From Patiria pectinifera (lineage: Eukaryota > Echinodermata > Asteroidea > Valvatida > Asterinidae): a DNA stretch of 64,000 nt. Positions 1 to 12,592 of the stretch are shown here, one piece after another. Within the stretch, counting starts at the first letter, position 1. The number at the start of each line of letters is the position of its first letter. Both the position numbers and the translations under genes were made by a program. The DNA lies in assembly GCA_029964075.1 (NCBI GenBank), contig CM057141.1, forward strand, positions 5,766,001 to 5,830,000, written 5' to 3'. Under the pieces are notes generated by a model. That model did not search any database and was not told where the DNA came from. It saw only the letters and a list, made by a program, of their open reading frames with translations.

Positions 1-152
1 CTATTTCAAGTTCTGCCCCAAAAGAGTCTGGTTTTGACAGAACATGACACTGTCATGCAGCTGCCAGTCCTGTATTTCTATATCATTCATTTCCACCGCG
101 GGCAAATTTCCAACAATTTTGTCCCGTGTGATCTCGCAGGACGGCCGAGGCA

Positions 153-3100
153 ATGCAGCAGGCCCAGAGTCCGCCGACCTCCACGGACGGCGGCGGCGAC
201 GAGGTCGCGCCGCGCACCCACCACACCCGGACCCGCCTGCGGCCCTGGCTGGAGGGCCTCATCAACGAGGGCTCGGTCAAAGGCTTGGAGTGGATCGACA
301 AGGAGAAGAAACTCTTCAAGATCCCCTGGAAACACGCCGGGAAACAGGACTACAATCAGGACGAGGACTCCAAGATATTTATGGTGGGTACCCGAGGCTA
401 CCGATTTTTGTTCTACAATTTCTCAGATGCTTTCAACTGCTTGTAAGATTTTGCTTGGCACAAAGGGAAAACCTTTTGATCTCTGACTGACTTTTTCACT
501 GACTGATCGACCAACTGGGTGTAAGGGCCCATGTTATACATTGTATATATTTTTAACGCCATCCGTCTTTTTCATACACCTTTATGAGACATTTATCTGT
601 ATTTTCGATCTTCATAATTTCAAGAGTGTTTGGATGCCACTTTGTTTTGCTGCTCATACGTATTTGCACATTCATGAGCACAACTGTGATGTCATTTTAG
701 GCAGAAACTTCAGTGTTTAATACAGCTGCTCCAGACAGAACGTTTCCAGAACGTTTATAAAATATTGGATTTCCTCCCAAAATTCATTGGTTTCGTTTTA
801 CCGCCATAGATTTTTTCCTCCAAAAAAATTAAAAGTTGATTGACACGCATCGAGACATAATACGTCACTGTGTCGAACATTTTGAGCAATTTTAAATACC
901 CTTGATATTTCAACAAATTTATTGTTCAGATTTTTTTGTGAAAAATGAAGCAAATTCCTAATCGTAATTGCCGTTATCAATCACACGTTTCAGTCACATG
1001 CCGACACCAGTCATATCGCAATTCAGATCAAAAGTTTAAACAGGGGATGAACAATGACAAAGGAATGCTTTTGTCCAATTGTCACGTTTCATTTGAACAG
1101 TAACATCACGTGACTTCGTGATTGACTTGTGTTGACTTGCGATGACATTTGCTACGAAATTCGGGGTGTGACTGGAATGATATTGTGTAAATAATACAAC
1201 AATACAAGTTCGGTGGCCTGAAAACATATTTACAGAATTGACTAAAAAAATGTTAGTCAAAGTATAGAAACTTTCCAATTCACTGATTTTTTGCAACAAG
1301 CTGTAACAAACCATATAGTTGAGCTGTAACATGTGTTTTTTTTCACTGTGAAAAATTGACTTGTGATTGACTTGAAGCGATTTTGGTACGATCGGAATAA
1401 CACTCTCTGAACTCAACAATAGAATTCAGGAGCCCGAAAACTAATATTCAGAACTGAATGAGAAAGATAAGTCCAGTAGAGTAGAAACTTTCCCATTATT
1501 TAATGACATTTTTTATTTATGACAAGTTTAGCGAGTTATGACAACTGTCCCCTCTTTTTGTCACCGCGAATTGACAGCTCTGGTCCCTGAACACGGGCAA
1601 GTACAAGCCGAGCATTCACGTGCCGGAGCCGGCGGTGTGGAAGACCCGGCTGCGGACGGCTCTCAACAAACTCCCGGACATTGAGGAGGTCCAAGAGAAG
1701 ACGCAACTCGACATCCCCGAGCCTTATCGGGTCTACCGGTTCCTCCCCAAGAAACGTAAGAACTCATCCCGTTTTTTAAATCTTGGCTTCGTCTCCGGGT
1801 TTGGCGTCAGGGGGAACTTTTTGGGACCCCGACTTTTGGACTCCGGCTCAAAACATTGGTCCACGTTTTCACTTCAGGAATAATTTAATCCTTTAAAAAT
1901 GATAACAAATTGTAGAGAATTTATATTTGTTTATGACAGGAAAGCTTCAAAAGCTATTCTTGAGTCACAGACGAAAACTAAGCTGTCCAACGTTTTCAAA
2001 ACCTGTACCATCACGCTAAGTTATTGCTAAAAAACCTGACTAAAATAATTAACTGGGTTTTTTTAATATTGTTTGAGACTTGTTCTCCACTGGTCACCGA
2101 GCATATAAAATTAATTTGCAACGCAATATTTCTATCAAATTTCTATTCAAGTTTTAGTGGTCAAGATTTAATGCAAATATTTGTTGGGGAAATTTTGAAC
2201 ATTGGCGAAAAAAAATTAAGAAAAATATGTCCATTTAAAAAACAAACAAAAAAAACAGCTTAGCTTTTTAAGCCTCACCTGCTGCTCTTGAACTTTTTTG
2301 AAATCATTATTTTTTTTTTATTTTTTTTTTTACAGTTTGGCGTTTAAGTGTAGGCATGCCCCTTTAAGCTTCGGCTTTTTTTTCAAATCATGCCTCCATC
2401 TTAATTAACTACTTTTTGTTTTCACGATGCTTATACTTAGCTATTGATGGAAACAAATGTGATTGAATTGAATTTAAATTGAACTGTAAAGTTTCGGATT
2501 AAACGAAATCTTGATAAAACGCGACAAGCAATAATAATGAAATTTCTTGTACTAAATCCAACAAATCCAACAAGTTTGTTTTTTTAAATCGCCTTTTTAT
2601 ATCGATTCCTGAAAAACAAAATCCAGAGTTTAATATCATGAAAGTGCCACAAAACGGAGACAAACAATCACAGTGTGAGAACTGTAGATAATCTATTTTT
2701 AAGACGATTCGTAATCATGTTTTGAACTAAACTAGACAAATTCTCAGACTAAGACCAATCATTCTGAAAAACACCACTATTTATTTTTAACATTTATGCC
2801 CAATCTTGCTGTCTGAACCACTTGTCAATCTCGTCTCGGTGGACGCTCGATGGGGGCCGGTCCAAAGTGGTCTTGTCCTGCAGACGAATTAAGAGAAATC
2901 ACGGGGGGTTCTCCCCTCGTATTAACTCCGGCCACATCGACTGCCGAAAGTGGGCCGCGGTGTTTACCCGCTTTCCCACTGCGAAGCGATCATCAAACCC
3001 GTGACGTCAATAACTGTGTGCGCCCCCGCACTTGAACCTCTGACGTCATATTATTTCTTCTTCTGGTGGTGACTCATAATAGTAATTTTTTTGGTAACTA

Positions 3101-6100
3101 TTGTTTTGGAATGACACGTGATTTGTTGAGTATATATGGACGACTCAACCAGAGCCTAAGCCGGTATACCCCCTACATGGACTTGTTGTCTCAGGCACTT
3201 CGAAACCGCCTGAGCTCCGAGCACCTAAAATAAACGGCCAATTTTCTTGTAGACAGTCTTGAATGTTTTTGTGGTCAGACAAGGGTGGCGAGGGTTAATC
3301 AGTGTGGGTGTAAGGCCCCGTATACACGCTGACAAAGACAATCTCATTTCGTGCCTTGATTCTGGAGTGGAATGCTCCCTGCCACACACTGGCAAACAGA
3401 TCTGGAAGAAAAAAATCGCTCTGGCGTGTTGCGTTTAGATAATCAAAAACAAAGCTAATTATCTACGCACTTCTAATTTAGGCTATGCATTGACGTTGAT
3501 GACTCCAAAAGTCCCGTTTAGCACAAGTTTTCAGAAATGCGTAATTACAGCAAAACAATGCAAAGGACATGCGCAATTGCGCATTATACGTTTTTAATGC
3601 AGATTTACTGTATTCACAATAGTCTGTAAGTATTAGGACAATACCACCGGTAATTTGTATGGCCGAAATAATATTCATAATCCAATATATTTGCACCAGT
3701 TGAGTTTTCAATACTTCAAACTTAAACATCTGATCATTTGATTTTTTTTCCAGCAGCATCTGGCCCAGTGAAGAGAGTCATGCCCACCAGCCCATCGTAC
3801 GTTCCTGTGGATCACCACAGGGTAAGGCTTGAGATGGAGACTAGTATTGCTAACACGCGCAGGAGACTAGCAATCACGTGATCGCAAACTCAGCCTGGGA
3901 AATGTTTTCACGATTCCCATTTTTTTTTGGCTCATTATTTAAGGGTTCATGAATTGAATTTTACACCGGAGCACATTTGTAGCAAATATTTGTATCATAT
4001 AACTATGAGGCATCCCTTTTTGGTAAAAAAACAAACAAACAAAATGTTTCACGCTTTTTTGACAACTGAGGGCGCTGTTGCTGTGATGTCACTTCAGGAA
4101 CACACTCATCCATGACATGGGCCCTTTAATGATGTTCATGTATTGTGCTGCACAGTTATGGCTACAAAACTACGATTGACGTTTTTATCATTTCTATCAA
4201 TTATCATTTTTATTTGGCTTTTCTTCATTTAAATGTACTATTTTGAGCCCATTAAAAAAATGGAGTTCCGAACGGTTGCTATTAATCTTTTGATATCTGC
4301 GAAAACAGAACTAACGAAAGTATATAATCCCCAGTCTTTTTACATTTGGAAAAATAAAGTATCCATTTTCTCTTTTTTACTTTCAGAATTATGCAGGGGG
4401 TTACTCATCTATTAACATGAATCAGCATTTGCCTTACTACTGTAAGTGGAGAAATCATTTGTTTTAATTGTTATACTTATGAATATAATCTCTTTCAGGT
4501 CCGCAATATTAACATGTGTGCGAGATTAATAGTCCATTCACTTCGGCATGTCTGGTTCCCTGAGATTGGACACTTTCACAAAGATCCGGTACAAACTTTT
4601 AGCTGACGAAATTGGCTTCGAACCGTTTGTGTTTAGGCCTCAAATCGAAAACTCGGTCACAATAAAAATCCTCTAATTGAAACAAATAATAAACCAGGCA
4701 CACACATCATTATTTAACATCGATGATAATGACGTGTCAATGTTTGTTGTGTTTGTTAAATACAGTAACTGTTGGTTAAACAATGCGATGTTTTCAATCG
4801 TTAATGAATTGGATTTTTTTCTCCTTTTTAACTTTAAAGATCCTGGCCAGACACCACAGCAAAATTACCATCACCCTGAAGCCACTTGGTTTAACTCGGT
4901 AAGGCGTCTTTAAAAAGAATCTTAAATTCTTAAAGTTTTCACTAAAACACCAACCCATGTATTTCGTATACCCCCTGATCATCCTATAGCTTTCACTTCA
5001 AGATCGCATGAACAAGCTTTGTATAAAATAGATTTTGGAAACATTCTACGGAGAAAGGCCTTTCGTTTTCTGAAAACTTGTAACCATCCTTTTTCCTTCT
5101 TTGTACAGGCTCCAACTTCTGGTATGGAGTCCGGCTACAACAACTATGGGAATTACATATGTACGTATTTTGGTTTGTTTTTTTTATCAAAAAAAAGAAA
5201 GAGAATTCATAAAAAAAGAAAGTATATATAGTGATATTAAAAGATGGAGAGTAAAAGAGACATCAGACAAAATTTATTTTATTGATGACTATAGGCCTAT
5301 TTTCGACGGTGTTTTTTGTATCGTGTTACATGAATTTACTGATGTGACGACAGCATTGATCAGATTTTTAAAACAGAAAGACAGAAAACTTGAAGATAAA
5401 AAATGAGAATTCTCGATTCAACGATTCGATTTTGTAAAATAAAAGCAACTTGTAAGACAATTGAGTAAATGAAGTTTTTGCTCTTTCTTTAGCACCAGGC
5501 TACCAACCTGGCAGCACTGCTTCTGATGATCCGCTGTCCAACATCATTGACGTCATCGATGGAGACATGCGTGGTCACCATGCCCACCGCCAATTAGGAC
5601 ATCACTACAATGGTCACGTGTACAATCAGGAGGACGCCCTCGCAATGGAGCAAACTCGTATCACCAAATTGGACAGTGTTGGTGGTGAGTGTTGTTCTGT
5701 TACACGATGCCGATCTGTTTACTCCTTTTAGTTTTGTTGTTTTTGTAATTTATAGAAGTCAAGACGATGTATGTCACAGGTCTGGGTCTGTGTCGATGTC
5801 TACAATTGGACTTCAAGTTAACTTGTAAATTTTGGGCTAAATGTAATTGAGGGTCAATCAAGTAAGGATTGAACCCAGTCAAATAGATATATTCTTTTGC
5901 AAACTCAACAAATCATTCAAGAGTTTGTATATCTTGATGGAATATAAGTTGCCCAGGGAATTGGCTCTTTTGGTCGGGACATTTTCCACATTTGCCGATC
6001 CCCTATATTTAGTCGTTGACCTTCCCGAAATATACCGAACCTGTTGCAGCGTTCCCAAACTGTCACTTCCTTCCTCTCCCCCTCGAAATAGTGACAGCCG

Positions 6101-9100
6101 AGGCCCTGGTCAATAATAATGATCCTCGACACGTCAACTACCAAGACCTGGTCCCCATAACGACCGTGACGTCATCCACGGGCTACACGACCTGCCCGGC
6201 CACAGCCACGGCAGCCGTCACCTCCAGCAAGTCCAACCCGCCGCCGAGCTACGAGAGCGCCCTGGCCAACCCGCAGCCCTTCGCCACCACCTGCGCCGTC
6301 ACCATGGCCACGGAGTCCGTCAGCATGGATACCACCGACATGGCCAATCACCATCTGCAAACCCAGCAGCACCAGCAGGAGCATGCGCACGAGTTCTCCT
6401 CGTCTCATCAGCCCAAGCGCATGCGCTCCTGTTCGGAGCCCACTTTGCCAGATGGTAAGTCTTGGGAAGAAGTAGCAGGCAAGAGAGGGGGTGGATGGGA
6501 GGAAAGGCGAACTTTTCGCGATGACGATATTCCTAACTGAAATTCAATTTATTCTGTCCACAACTCGTGACCGCAAGACGCTCTATTTTTACTCTCATCT
6601 CCGCTTGGACCCTGCAATCTTTTTATACCTTGCTGATAACCAACACCGTCACTTAATTCTCCACCGTGCTCTCTCTTTTTTTTTAAATGGCCAGATGTAA
6701 AAGTGCATTATACCTTACCCCTCAATACGACGGTAGGAATACCGTCATTAACAAACACGTTTACGTATAGGATGACAATAAATACTACCAGATGATCTCT
6801 TGCTACTAGAAGTCAAGGGCTCAGCCTTTGAAAGTTAATTTGTATCTCAAACTTTTTGAGGGAAGGGTGAATCAAAAAAATTCGGGGACACTTATAACGG
6901 GTTATTACCTGGGCTAAAATTAGCCGAGGTAATTCTAAATCTGCTCCGAAGTGCGGAAAGCATTGGGAGCGCCTCTGACGTTCAATGACGAGAAAAACTT
7001 GGCAAGAATCGTATTTGAGGGGGAGAAATATCTTAAAAGATGTCAAGGGCCACAGCATCGGGAAAGAATTAGACGGGAACGCCCCTCCAAACCGCTACGC
7101 AAATACAAAAAAAAATACAGCGCTTGTCCGTATTCGAAGAATATCATGGGTTACATTTCTGGGGCCAATTTGATACGGTGCAATAGTGGAAGTGGCACGG
7201 CGAGGCAAAATAAAGCAGCCGTTTCCTGACTCGACCGTAATTAAAGGATAATTGCCAATTTCCCCACATTCTAATCTTATTTTCTACAATTGGAGGCCTT
7301 TTGCAACGCAGGTGTACCGAATATGGAGATACCATCGTTGAAATGGTTCGTGCACGGGCGCGCCTGGTACACATCGTTATAAAAGTTGGCAAACTAGAAA
7401 AAAAGGAACCCATTTGAAACGATTGCAGGGTGCTATGTGGGGGCACATGTGTGGTTCCTTACTTCAAACTGCTACCCATTAAAACCGTTCGCTGTCAACA
7501 CTTACGAAATGTAGAACCTCGTTACTATGAACTGCCAAACTATGAAGTGGCTTAATATAGATTCCACACCGTGTTACACATAAAGTGTTTTTGCATGCAG
7601 GGCACCTGGATCCATTTACGTTGAGCTCCTAGATGACCGATCCATTTTAAGCCCCGCCCCACGGTGATCTGACCAATCACAACTGCGATTCATGTCCGGC
7701 ACGCGTGCGCGTGCACAAACGTACACGCGCGTAAATAATGCGCGCCGGTTGGAACTTGCAGGGCATTGGTTGGAGATGCGCACATGTTGTTTCCCCACGT
7801 GCGCAGTGGGCGGGGCTTAAGGGTGAACATCATTGCACATTTTTAGATGAGAACTAGTTTTGACAAAGCAAGTTATTTCGTACTTAAAATTTCTGTGATT
7901 AGCTCCGCGAAATATATCGACTTTCCCTTTCAACCCTTCGAAAAATGGACATCTTTGAAATGGTGTATTAAATGCACACCATATTGATAATCCGGTTCGT
8001 TGGTGTGACGTCACTTAGTTTAAACCACGCCCACTGCACGTAAGTAGCACTGGAACCAATGGAAACGGAAGTTAACGCAACTTGAGCGTTTGGCCAATGG
8101 GCGCTAGTAATCAGTGGTGCGCGCGCGTGTATGACGAAGTCACTAACGAACCGGATAGACCATAGAGCTATATTTAATATAGCTCTATGGGATAGACGTA
8201 CCGATTCATTATGCACCGCCCACGCGCACGTGGCCAACCAATGACACACTGCATTGTGTCAGACGCGCCCGTCGTACGCAAGCACACGCACGACGGACGT
8301 CAAAGCATAATGCATGCACGGGGCGGGGCTAATGAATATCGACAGGTTCTCAGTTTTTGCAATGTACCAACAAGTTTCTTAAATCCAACTCCTTCCTTTT
8401 CCTCCATTTCTCTTTCCCTCTCGTTCTACCCAGAGCACGTCATGTCCATCCAGATCTCGTACCGGTCCACCGACGCCGGCTACCGGTGCGTGGATAACCC
8501 CAACGGTTGCGTCTTGTACTTCAACCAGCCCTGGGAGGAAGGGATTCAGCGGGGGATGGAGCCCATCCACCTGCCTGAGATTGGAACGGTGCCCGCCCAC
8601 CCTGACATGACCGAGAATCAGGCACGTCTGACGGCCCAGGTCCTCGGCTGCTTCGAGCGAGGGTATGACAAGAACACAGCACAAATTATTGAAGAGTGTG
8701 CCAAATTGTTGTTTGGAGCTTAAACGCTTTTTGTACCCACTTCTTTAGTCTCAAGACATGTTTACATTTTGTGCAAGACGAAAATATACAAAAGTCTGCT
8801 TGGAAGTGGCATCTATAATAACTGATACAAAAGTCAAATTTATAATTAAAAATTCGTGTTTATTACTGAGACAGGTTATAAAAAAGAATGACAAAATTGT
8901 TTATTTGGCCTGTCATACTTTTATACTTGATTTATACTTGATGGTACTCACAGGCGTGTACCCAAGCATATCGTGGACATTCGCAAGTCTAAACATGTTC
9001 CAACACAAAAAGTTGGTACAATTATTAAATGTTTAGAAATGTTTTTAAACTCCAAACACAGTTTTGACAGTATATTTCTTAACTTTGTTAAATTTCAAAA

Positions 9101-11247
9101 TTACATTGCATGTTGCCATGATTTTATTTTTTATATCGTTTAACGTCCACATGCGTGTCCGTTTTCATATTTTGCTTTCGAGTTATTTTTTCCATAGTTT
9201 AATGTACCATTGTGATCATTATTTTGCCACCCATTTTAGTTTTAGATTTTTTTTCTTCATTATATTCATTTGTATTCGTTGAGTTGTTATTTTTGTAGTT
9301 TTTTTCAAGTAGCATTGTGTTTATTATTTTGGTCCATCATTTTAGTTGTAGAATTTTAGAATTTAGAATTTTCTGTTTGCATTCATTTGTATTCGTTCAT
9401 TTGTATTTGTTTTTGTCCATTTTAGTTTTCATTTCATTTATTTGATTTGCTAATTTTTCGTTTAATAATACTCTCATTTGAGTTTATGGGCGTACATCGC
9501 AGTGACGGATCCAGAGTTTTTAAAGGGATTTTACCGAGGTGTTAAAAAATGTTTTCTTAAAGGGCCATGGCATGAAATTTACTTGGAAACGTATTTTTTT
9601 GTGCAACTTTCTACTCCTCTTAAATGAATAAAAACTATTTTACATCCCTTTTTGGTTAATCTTATTGAAACGTGCTCCTTTTAAAAATTTAAAAAATCTT
9701 ATTGAAAAGTGCACTTTTTAAAAAATTGAAAATGTTCCATGCTTCTCCCAACAAATGAGGGCGCTGTTGCCGCGATGTCATTTCAGGAAGACGCTGTTCA
9801 GTTTAGGGGTTTTCTGTTCAAATCGTGAACCCAAAATTTGCTTCACTAAAAACATTTGTGAGAAAACTTTGCTCAATGGCTTACTGTTATGTACCAAAAC
9901 AACAGCGAATCACCAAAGAAAAGAAAATTTACGACGGCAAAATATCCAAAATTCTGGCAAATTTTGGTGCTGAAATAGCTGATATCACACTTTTGCTCAT
10001 GAATATGGGAATTAGCATTAGCATATAATCTAAAAATGAACCAAATGCCCTTAGAAAGGGAAAAAACGAAAATTGAAAATAAGGTTAAATGGGACACAAA
10101 GGTGCCTTTTCAATGATGACATTAAAACAATTACATTACCTTTATTATTGTATGGCGTTATTTCAAGAAAAGAAGTTTGAGATTTTTTTTGTTAATATAG
10201 TAATTGCAAATAAAAATTTTTAAAATGTAAATAATTTATATTAGTCATAAGGAAGGGCGTGGTTAGCCGACCGTACCCTGACAACTCCGCCATTGTATTG
10301 TATGTCTTATTTTTATTGGTTTATAAATATTATTTTTATATTTATTTCATTTTTTTATGCAAAGAAATCGAATGAGGCCATCTGTTCAATTGCACATAAA
10401 TAAAGTCAACGATTTTATTTATGAGCTGTTGGAGGATATAGCCAGCATGACTTAATTTACTAATTCTGGCAACGCCTACAAAATTGGGGAAATAACAGGC
10501 GTTTTAAAGGTTAAGATGTATTTTCTCATGTCTAGATTTATTTCAGAGCATGAACAAAAATTTCAGTTTCTCTGAATTTAATTGTGTACACCGCTTTTTA
10601 AAACATCAAGCTCCGCCTCCCAAATACGCAAGATCCAAGATCCAATGCAGCCATGCATGCCAAATTCCATGCTTTTACCACAAAGTGCACACCTTTTCAA
10701 TGAACCTCAGCAGCTCAGCTGCCTTTCTAGCTCCTAACAAAATTGGGACCAAAAATCAAAAATGGCCGACTTCCTTTCCCGTGTGTGTAGAATGAGCCTG
10801 GAGTGTCGTCACGGCAACATCTACGTCACGCGGCGCTGTCGCAGTGTCGTCTTCTGGTGCTCCCCGAACGCCAACGAAAAGCCGACGAAGCTGGAGCGAG
10901 ACATGGAGGTCAAAGTCTTCGATCTGGACCAGTTCCACGACCAGCTGCGCCGCTACCTGCTCGGGGAGGACGCGCCGCCGATGGTGCCCAAGATCTACTT
11001 CACCGTGGCGCAGAAGTGGAGCGCCCTGGACATGTCCCTCCACGCCTGCCTCATCTCCATCGTGGTCACGCCGCTGAGGGCGTCCGAGGAGCTGCGCACC
11101 ATCAGCCCGGATGCCCACTCCTTGCCGGGAAGCATCCACAGCGGTTTGCTGCAGATCTCGGGGGCGGGGTCGGACTGTGCCTCGCCCTTCGCCAACTCGT
11201 GGAACGATATGGCCCAGAGCTGCCGCAGATCGAGTGCTGTGGTGTAA
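153..11247 (+). CDS. IRF-A: full interferon regulatory factor (DBD + IAD), IRF4/8-like
   Basis: Transcription factor of the IRF family, expected to act in the nucleus on GAAA-type elements. Ten coding exons are inferred: 153-383, 1578-1755, 3754-3821, 4387-4441, 4840-4898, 5109-5160, 5493-5684, 6092-6454, 8434-8662 and 10791-11247. They join in frame to 627 aa with GT-AG borders. Residues about 28-137 form the DBD, with all five family tryptophans (W32, W47, W59, W79, W98) and IPWKHAGKQDYN as in vertebrate IRF4. The linker is Tyr/Pro/Asn-rich and contains a PPSY motif near residue 330. The IAD starts near residue 400 (NPNGC, then RRCRSVVFW, KLERD, KIYFTVAQKW). A splice acceptor ends at 139, so a 5' non-coding exon probably lies left of the window. 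The start has a purine at -3. Recognition-helix position 104 is Thr where IRFs normally have Cys. Small-exon borders in the linker are the least certain part. Confidence 0.9.
384..1577 (+). other. IRF-A intron 1, no gene recognised
   Basis: AT-rich sequence between the two DBD exons, with a GTGGGT donor and a CAG acceptor. The only structure seen is a patch around 1110-1145 and 1360-1375 with variants of the gacttgtgattgactt motif, which recurs elsewhere in the window. Confidence 0.6.
2810..3281 (+). mobile_element. Possible solo LTR in IRF-A intron 2
   Basis: A GC-richer block within AT-rich intron. It begins TGTCTGAACCAC and ends GTGGTCAGACA, so the ends are short inverted repeats of TG...CA type. 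Inside, in LTR order, are two perfect CRE octamers TGACGTCA (3002-3009, 3041-3048), a TATA-like tatatat (3131-3137) and AATAAA (3229-3234). No flanking internal region with reverse transcriptase is present and no clear target duplication was found, so solo LTR is an inference. Confidence 0.4.
3938..4129 (+). mobile_element. Short copy of TTAA-ended MITE family C
   Basis: Shares stretches (catccctttttggt, gagggcgctgttgctgtgatgtca) with the longer copies at 9557-10144 and 13171-13742. Its right end, ATGGGCCCTTTAA, is the inverted complement of the left end of the 9557 copy. It looks internally deleted. It lies between IRF-A coding exons 3 and 4. Confidence 0.65.
7620..8340. promoter_or_regulatory. 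Intronic CpG-richer island with GC boxes, CCAAT boxes and a CRE
   Basis: Visible motifs are GC boxes at 7651-7660, 7808-7815 and 8321-8328, CCAAT at 7673, 8056 and 8093, a perfect CRE TGACGTCA at 8006-8013, and many CGCG/GCGC steps. The block sits just upstream of the exons that encode the IAD, so it could be an internal promoter or enhancer. It could also be a transposon with promoter-like sequence. No TSS evidence. Confidence 0.4.
8160..8189. repeat. Palindrome inside the intronic island
   Basis: Inverted repeat with arms catagagctata and tatagctctatg around a 5-nt centre, inside the IRF-A intron 8 GC-rich block. It may be an element end or a cruciform-prone site. Confidence 0.7.
9557..10144 (+). 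mobile_element. TTAA-ended MITE family C, copy in IRF-A last intron
   Basis: Begins TTAAAGGGCCATGGCATG and ends in a TTACCTTTA-type terminus. About 590 bp with no transposase. It aligns along its length with 13171-13742 (acatccctttttggttaat, gagggcgctgttgc, aacagcgaatcaccaaag blocks). TTAA termini are typical of piggyBac-like insertion, which is an inference. Confidence 0.65.
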
Positions 11248-11532
11248 CATCCCACCCCCTCCCCCCTAAAAAAAAATCAATGAACCTTGACCTCAGAAAC
11301 TGTAGCTGTACATTTTTTTTGTATTTTAGAAGTATGTATTATAGCTTTGTAGATATAGACCTATATACTCTCTGAGGCCAATAAGGTTTACTGGAAAGAC
11401 TTAGCTCAGGAAAATATGAAAATGCATAAATCGAATGTGCCGGTCAGTGTCTGATGCAAACAGATACCGCACCTGGGCCCTATTTCAAGGCTCTGCGGTA
11501 GACAAATCCGGTTCGTGATCACAGCTGTACGT

Positions 11533-11604
11533 GGGCCCCCTTCAATGGAGAAACCACTGTGCACGCTATTGTGCAAAGCATTATTTTCGCCATTGAAGGG
11601 GGCC
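11533..11604. repeat. Inverted repeat in IRF-A 3' UTR
   Basis: Arms gggcccccttcaatgg (11533-11548) and ccattgaagggggcc (11590-11604) can pair around a 41-nt loop. Nearby gggccctatttcaaggc at about 11474 resembles the end of a common invertebrate MITE, so this may be element debris. Confidence 0.65.
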
Positions 11605-12543
11605 TTCGTGATAGAATTGATACCGTGCCCGGATTATTCTATACCTTGATCTTCACTAAAAACCTTTAGCAAGGAATGTTGGCTTCTTCGCACGGCGCTC
11701 GCAGAATTTTCACGGTAGCTCTGTGAGGACATCAAAATATTCGCAGAATCAAAAAATCGGGCCTTGGTTAATACCCAAAAATGACTGATGATGGCGCTGT
11801 TCATAATTAGCTTGTCGCTTGTGTGTGGTGCTTTCGTTTCAATCATTCACTGGCTACATATAATTAATCTTTTTGTGACTTAATTGTTGCAATATCCATG
11901 AGGCTACTCTCCTATCAACATTTTTTTTAAGTTGGAACACGTAGCCCATTTGCTTTGCCTTGTTACGTCACTATAAAACGGTGGTTTTGGAGCGGGTAAT
12001 CCTTCAATCACAGACATTCCCTGACAGTCGCTGACATCATCGCAGACAATTGCCGACTCCATTTTACCATTCCTATTGCGATTTCCTTATACAGTCTGGT
12101 GTCGTAAGCAGTCTTAGTACACCGAATTCAATGAGACATCATAATGTAAACTTTGCACGGAACAAAACCTGTAAATATTTTTTTTACAAATATTTCTACA
12201 AACTGATATGTGAATTATCCAAAGAGTGGACTTTTGTAAATACCTATTTTTCTGCATCATTTACACGGTGGTCTTTTTTTATACGCAGATATCTTGCTGG
12301 TTTTTTTTATACTGATGTAAATAATTTCTTTCCATGCCAACAAAATCAAGCGAACATTATCCTCGAATTTTACGCGTTTGAACGCACGCAACAGCTATGC
12401 CTATATATTGCCTGATATGCCTTTATATAGATATTATTTAATCCTCATTTCTGAATTGATTTGATATTCTTTTATTTATCAAGTGATTGTTTTGTATTAG
12501 AAACGGATGATGCTGGCCATTAAAGATCGGTTATTTGTACAGA

Positions 12544-12549
12544 AATAAA
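12544..12549 (+). terminator. Candidate poly(A) signal of IRF-A
   Basis: AATAAA followed by a T/GT-rich stretch (tgtgttctgatacc then poly-T), about 1.3 kb after the IRF-A stop and just before a transposon begins. Confidence 0.5.
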
Positions 12550-12592
12550 GTGTGTTCTGATACCTATTTTTTTTTCAGTGTAAAACTATATG

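Larger units (their letters stand above)
6455..8433 (+). other. IRF-A intron 8 (long, contains GC-rich island)
   Basis: Intron between the linker exon and the first IAD exon. The first 1.1 kb shows nothing recognisable. The second part holds the cluster of promoter-type motifs and a palindrome listed separately. No coding exon could be supported inside. Confidence 0.6.
11248..12592 (+). other. IRF-A 3' UTR and downstream flank
   Basis: AT-rich non-coding sequence after the IRF-A stop. It contains an inverted repeat at 11533-11604 and ends in a good poly(A) signal at 12544. No other gene is seen here. Confidence 0.6.

Noticed and set aside
10756-11250. 164-aa minus-strand ORF
   Set aside because: Exact shadow of the IRF-A terminal IAD exon in GC-rich coding sequence.
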